From: Camellia lanceoleosa
Lineage: Eukaryota > Streptophyta > Magnoliopsida > Ericales > Theaceae
NCBI GenBank assembly: GCA_025200525.1
Contig: CM045761.1
Location: 45,888,190 to 45,952,189 of the forward strand
Direction of reading: 5' to 3'
Length of the DNA: 64,000 nt
This document shows positions 59,559 through 64,000 of the stretch, in pieces. Under the pieces are notes generated by a model. That model was not told the origin of the DNA. It ran no database searches and saw nothing but the letters and a program-made list of their open reading frames with translations. A program made the translations under genes and the position numbers. Each line of letters begins with the position of its first letter. Position 1 is the stretch's first letter.

Positions 59559-60052
59559 TATTATATAAGGAAAAAAGGATTTCTAACCCCAAGTCTTGTG
59601 GGAGCTCCAATATCCCAATTTAAATTTCTTGATTTTTTTATTTTAAAATAAAAATCTTAATATTTATTAACTTCTCTCAATCCCCAAGCCTTACCTTCAT
59701 AATAGCACTTTAATGCAATAAGAACAAGCATAAAAAAATTTCTTTACAAGTCCAACACATATGATTATTATCCCTCATAATAACATTTTAATGCATTAAG
59801 AATAAGCACAAAAAAAATTTCTTGAAAAGTCCAACACATGATTATTATCCCTCATAATAACACTTTAATGCATTAAAAACAAGTATAAAAAAAATTTCTC
59901 GAAAAGTCCAACACATATAATTATTATCAAAATATTAATTTTTAATATAATATAAAAAATAGAAAAAAAAAAGACCAGACATTTAAAAATCACAATTCAC
60001 ATATATAGAAAATTGTAAACACAACCCGTGCATAGCACGGGTGATATGCTAG
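59559..60052 (+). mobile_element. Short Helitron, head-to-tail with the large one
   Basis: Begins TATTATATAAGG...CTAACCCC right after the previous CTAG, followed by GGGAGCTCCAATATCCCAAT, as in the large element's start. It ends with the hairpin CCCGTGCATAGCACGGG and CTAG (60049-60052) before T. The interior repeats TCATAATA(A/G)CACTTTAATGCATTAA-like units. Confidence 0.75.
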
Positions 60053-60538
60053 TATATTATATAGAGAAAAGAGACTTTTTAGTGAGAAGCCTTCTAAGAA
60101 TTCCAAATTCTCATTCTAATTTTTTTGATTTTCTTAATTCTAAATAGTTACTTTTATTTGATAATCCCACATCGGGAAAAGAAAGAAAAAATGAGTTATT
60201 TTTACTCATATAAAAAGAATCTTATACTCACATCCCATTTAGTAAGAAGTTTTGTGAGAGTTTCAATACCTCATATTAATTTTCTTGATTTTCTTAATTT
60301 TAAACAATTAAGAAAATCTCCATTAATTAACTTTTATTTGATAATCCCACATCGGGAAAATAAAGAAAAAGTAAATTGTTTAGGTTGTGATAGTTTAGGT
60401 TTGAAGCTTTAATCATAGTTCAGGTTGATAGTTCACCAAACTGTAGGATGAAAATATGCCTCTCTAATAGGAGGCCAACTTATATTATTTAAAGGCTTTT
60501 TTTTTTTTTAATAATTAATGTTATTATTATTACAATAA
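60053..60538 (+). mobile_element. Helitron-like 5' fragment with an internal duplication
   Basis: Starts TATATTATATAGAGAAAAGAG, again abutting the previous CTAG. About 60092-60190 and 60239-60370 are direct copies (TTAGT(G/A)AGAAG, TTTTCTTAATT, GATAATCCCACATCGGGAAAA). No 3' terminus of its own is seen before the inverted element at 60539. Confidence 0.5.
60164..60216 (+). promoter_or_regulatory. Plant snRNA-type promoter: USE plus TATA
   Basis: ATCCCACATCG (60164-60174) matches the plant upstream sequence element RTCCCACATCG exactly. TATAAAAA begins at 60209, 34 nt further on, the spacing of pol II-type plant U-snRNA promoters. The sequence after it does not resemble U1, U2, U4 or U5 RNA. 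A second USE at about 60344 has no TATA. Confidence 0.5.
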
Positions 60539-60962
60539 CTAGTCTATCACCCGTGCTATGCACGTGATACTTATAGATATTTATATTTGTTTTAGATTTT
60601 TTTTAATATATAAATTATGTTTTTTTAAGATTTTTTTATTATCACTAACCATAGTGTATGGGAGAAATTGAAAAGGGTACCGCAGTAACTATACACGAAT
60701 TGTATCTATAATTATTTGTATAAGGGGGATTTTAAATATTGATCAGGGGATTTTGACCAAATCAATAATTGCAGGCATGTGGAAAGATACGTGGATTGAA
60801 AAAAGTTAATAAATGCTAATCAGAGAATTTTGACCAAATCAATAAATGCTGAGTTTTTTTTTTTCTTTTAAATAAAAAATTTAAAAAATTCAGATTAGGA
60901 TATTGAAACTTCCATAGGCCTTGGGGGTTAAAAACCCCCTTTTGCTTAATATATAGTATAGA
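60539..60962 (-). mobile_element. Short Helitron, minus strand
   Basis: Read on the minus strand it starts TCTATACTATATATTAAGC at 60962 (the same start as the large plus-strand Helitron) and ends with CACGTGCATAGCACGGGTG and CTAG at 60539. It keeps the ACTCAGCATTTATT motif of the large element. Confidence 0.75.
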
Positions 60963-61477
60963 CTAGCATATCACCCGTGTTGTGTTTACAATTATCTATA
61001 TATGTGAATTGTAATTTTTAATTTTTTTTAAATGTTTCCTTTTTTTTCCTTTTTATATTATATTAAAATTTAATATTTTGATAATAATCATATGTGTTGG
61101 AGTTTTCAAAGAATTAAATGTCTTTTTTTTTATTATATTATATTAAAGTTTAATATTTTGATAATAATCATATGTGTTAGACTTTTCAAGAAATTTTTTT
61201 TATGCTTGTTCTTAATGTATTAAAGTATTATTATGAGGGATAATAATTATATGTGTTGAGACTTTTTAAGGAATTCATATGCGTTGGATTTCAATTTTTT
61301 TTTTTTATGCTTGTTCTTAATGTATTAAAGTGTTATTATGAGGGTAAGACTTGGAAGTTGGGAGAAGTTAATAAATGTTATTTTTTTTTAAATCAAAAAA
61401 TCAGAAAATTTAGATTGGGAGATTGGATCTCCCACAAGATTTGGGATTAAAAACCCCATTTTACTTAATATATAGTA
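60963..61477 (-). mobile_element. Short Helitron, minus strand, abutting the previous
   Basis: The minus-strand 5' end TACTATATATTAAGTAAAATGG is at about 61477 and the 3' end CACGGGTGATATGCTAG at 60963. It contains repeated ATTTTGATAATAATCATATGTGTT units. Confidence 0.7.
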
Positions 61478-64000
61478 CTAGCCTATCACCCGTGCTATGC
61501 ACGGGATTGAATTTACAAAAAAAAAAAAAAAAATACAGTGAGTTAAAAATCAAATCACAAATTAAGCCAATTGATAGTTAAAAAACAAAACAATTTTTTA
61601 AAAAAAACCACAATGAGTTAAAAAGATTAATTACAAATATTTTGCTTCAAAATACAATCTAATCATTATTAATAATGGGTAATTTATGTGAACCATTGAA
61701 CTAACTACAATTGGTAGTTAAAAATACAATGAATTAAAACCCAATCACAAATTAAATGAATTGGTAGTGAAACATACAATCACATCACAAAAAAATCAAT
61801 TACAATTTTTTTTTTTTTTGAAAATATAATCTAATCATCATCAATAATTATTACACTGTTAATTGGTAATTACATTTTAATTGTGAACTCTCCCTCTCTC
61901 TTCCAAATCATCTTACCGTGTTGATTTTGTTTTGTCAACTTTGAAGTCATATTTAAAGGCATCTTTAAAGTTGCTTTGTTAAAGTGATGACTTAAACTTG
62001 CTAGATGAGCCAATAAAACGGAATGTCAAAAAAGGAAGAAAAAAAAATAGTAAAGAAAACCAAAAATTAAAAGATTAAAAACTCACATTTATCACCCAAA
62101 AAAATAAATTAATAACTCACATTTTTTTTTAATCACGTGTTACTTTTGTTTACCAGGGAAAAATCTAAGAGATATTTGGTTCATACTTGAACACTTGTCC
62201 AAATCAAGGAAGTAGAACAATTCGAACAGAGGTGCACTATTGTTGATCTCACTTATCAATTTTCCATGGCATGAAGAATTGTCTATCAGCATGGGTTAAC
62301 AATAATGATCTTTTCATAAACAGGAAGCAATCTTTATGTCACTTTAGTATTTCCAAGAACCAATCAACCGAGCTTTGCAGAGATTTGAACGTCAAAATTA
62401 GTCAGCTTGAAGTCATCAAAGAACCATTAAACTCACCGTGACTGTCCATATATATTTTATTTTTTTTGAGAAAAAAAATCAATTACAATTACAATCACTG
62501 TGACTGTTCAACGGTAGTTAAATATTTTTTTTTGGTACTTTAACTATCAATTGAACTAAAATATATATATATATATATATATCATTAAATTAACTACAAT
62601 ACAATCACATTAAAAAAAGAACCATTGAACAAATTACAATCACATCACATTTTTTTAATAATAAAAAAAATAAATGAAAAAAAAGCCATTAAACTAATTA
62701 CAATCACATTAAAAAAAAATGATTAAACTAACTATAATCACATTTTTCTCTTTGTGAGCGTTTATGTTTATCTAACTACAATTATATTAAAAAAATCAAA
62801 TTATATTTTTTTTTGGCTAAACCAAATACAAATTGCAAAAGAGATAATTTCAATCATACAAATCACAAATATTTTTATGTTATCTAACTACAATCATATT
62901 TTTATCATAATAAGAAGAATAATCATAAAGAGGCCTCAACAAGTTAGTAATTACAACCATTAAATCACATTGAAAAAAAGAACTATTGAACAAATTACAA
63001 TCATATCACATTTTTCTCATAATAAAAAAAAATGAAAAAAAAGAACCATTAAACTAATTACAATACAATGACATTAAAAAAAAAAAAGAACCATTGAACA
63101 AACTACAATCACATCACATTTTTCTCATAATAAAAAATAAATAAATGAAAAAAAAAGAACCATTAAACTAATTACAATACAATCACATTTAAAAAAAACA
63201 ACTATTGAAATAACTACAATCACATTAAAAAAATAACCGTTGAACTAACTGCAATAAAAAAAATAAATGTAAAGAAGAACTATTAAAACTGTAAATAAAA
63301 CGATGAAATCACATTAAAAAAAAAGAACAATTAAACAAACTATAATAACATCATATTTTTCTCATAATAAAAAATAAATAAATAAATAAAGAATCATTGA
63401 ACTAAATACAATACAATGACATTAAAAAAAAATCATTGAACAAACTATAATCACATCACATTTTTTCCATATTTAAAAAATAAATAAATGAAAAAAAAGA
63501 ACCATTTTTTTAGTACTTTAACTATCAATTGAACTCAAAAAAAAAAAAAAAAAAAAGGAACCATTAAACTAATTACAATACAATCACATTAAAAAAAGAA
63601 CCACTGAACTAACTACAATCATATTAAAAAAAGAACGGTCGAACAAACTACAATCACATTACATTTTTCTCATAATAATAAAAAAAAAAACCATTAAACT
63701 AATTACAATCATATTTAAAAAAAAACATTGAACTAACTACAATCACATTTTTCTCTTTATGAGTATTTATGTTTATCTAACTTTAATCATATTAAAAAAA
63801 TCAAATTATAATTTTTTTTTTTTTTGGCTAGGCCAAATACAAATCACAAAAAGAGATAACTTTAATCATACAAATCAAAAATATTTTTATGCTATTTAAC
63901 TACAATCATATTTTTTCATAATAAAAAAAATAATTGTAAAGAAGAACCATTAAAACAGTAAATAAAACGATTAAATCACATTAAAAAAAAGAACAATTGA
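61478..64000 (-). mobile_element. Helitron, minus strand, 3' part only
   Basis: The minus-strand 3' end has the hairpin CCCGTGCATAGCACGGG and CTAG (61478-61481). The 5' end lies beyond the window. 61500-62460 is unique, with no coding domain recognised; from about 62560 it carries the reverse complement of the large Helitron's tandem array. Confidence 0.7.
62560..64000 (-). repeat. Inverted copy of the Helitron tandem array
   Basis: Units such as AATCACATTTTTCTCTTTGTGAGCG...TATGTTTATCTAACT are reverse complements of the 54120-59470 units. Additional shorter units read AACCATTAAACTAATTACAA. A (TA)n run lies at 62560-62583. Confidence 0.85.

Overview
This is a stretch of a eudicot nuclear genome, to judge from the AT-rich sequence, the spliced plant P450 gene of CYP82 type, Tekay-type Ty3/gypsy chromovirus remains, an L1-type LINE, plant CACTA elements and many Helitron ends. 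There are no rRNA genes, confident tRNA genes, CRISPR arrays or bacterial features. Only one host gene looks intact: a minus-strand cytochrome P450. Its coding sequence can be followed through three exons (23493-22962, 22442-22024, 13544-12888), all in frame, giving about 535 residues. One further short host-like ORF, a RING-H2 finger, lies inside a transposon.

Layout. 1-4646: decayed 3' end of a gypsy element (RNase H, integrase) and its long LTR, which holds an inverted-repeat element carrying a (TGG)n array. 4647-12800: intergenic DNA with several non-autonomous DNA transposons, including a Mutator-type element with a perfect 9-bp target duplication. 12888-23493: the P450 gene, whose 8.5-kb second intron holds hAT, Mutator-type, CACTA and Helitron insertions. 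23590-25160: the gene's upstream region, homologous to 6170-8720. 25879-29232: a second decayed gypsy element on the minus strand, whose LTR carries a CACTA element. 30477-34023: an internally deleted LINE with perfect 15-bp target duplications.

34372-59558: a large nested structure. A Helitron (TC...CTAG, 3' hairpin, A/T flanks) was entered by an 18.9-kb CACTA element (34893-53773, 3-bp duplication TCC). Separately, a 2.1-kb solo LTR (55108-57252, duplication TGATT) entered the Helitron's internal tandem array. The CACTA element encodes a transposase (TNPD-like) broken by one nonsense codon and by a rearranged 3' end. It also encodes a multi-exon TNPA-like protein with an 11-copy, 177-bp tandem array in an intron, and it carries the antisense RING-H2 ORF. 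59559-64000: a series of short Helitrons abutting end to end, first plus strand and then minus strand. The last carries the Helitron tandem array in inverted orientation.

Insertion boundaries here rest on target duplications and on empty-site paralogues inside the window, so much of the insertion order can be read directly. Family names rest on recognised motifs, not on database searches.
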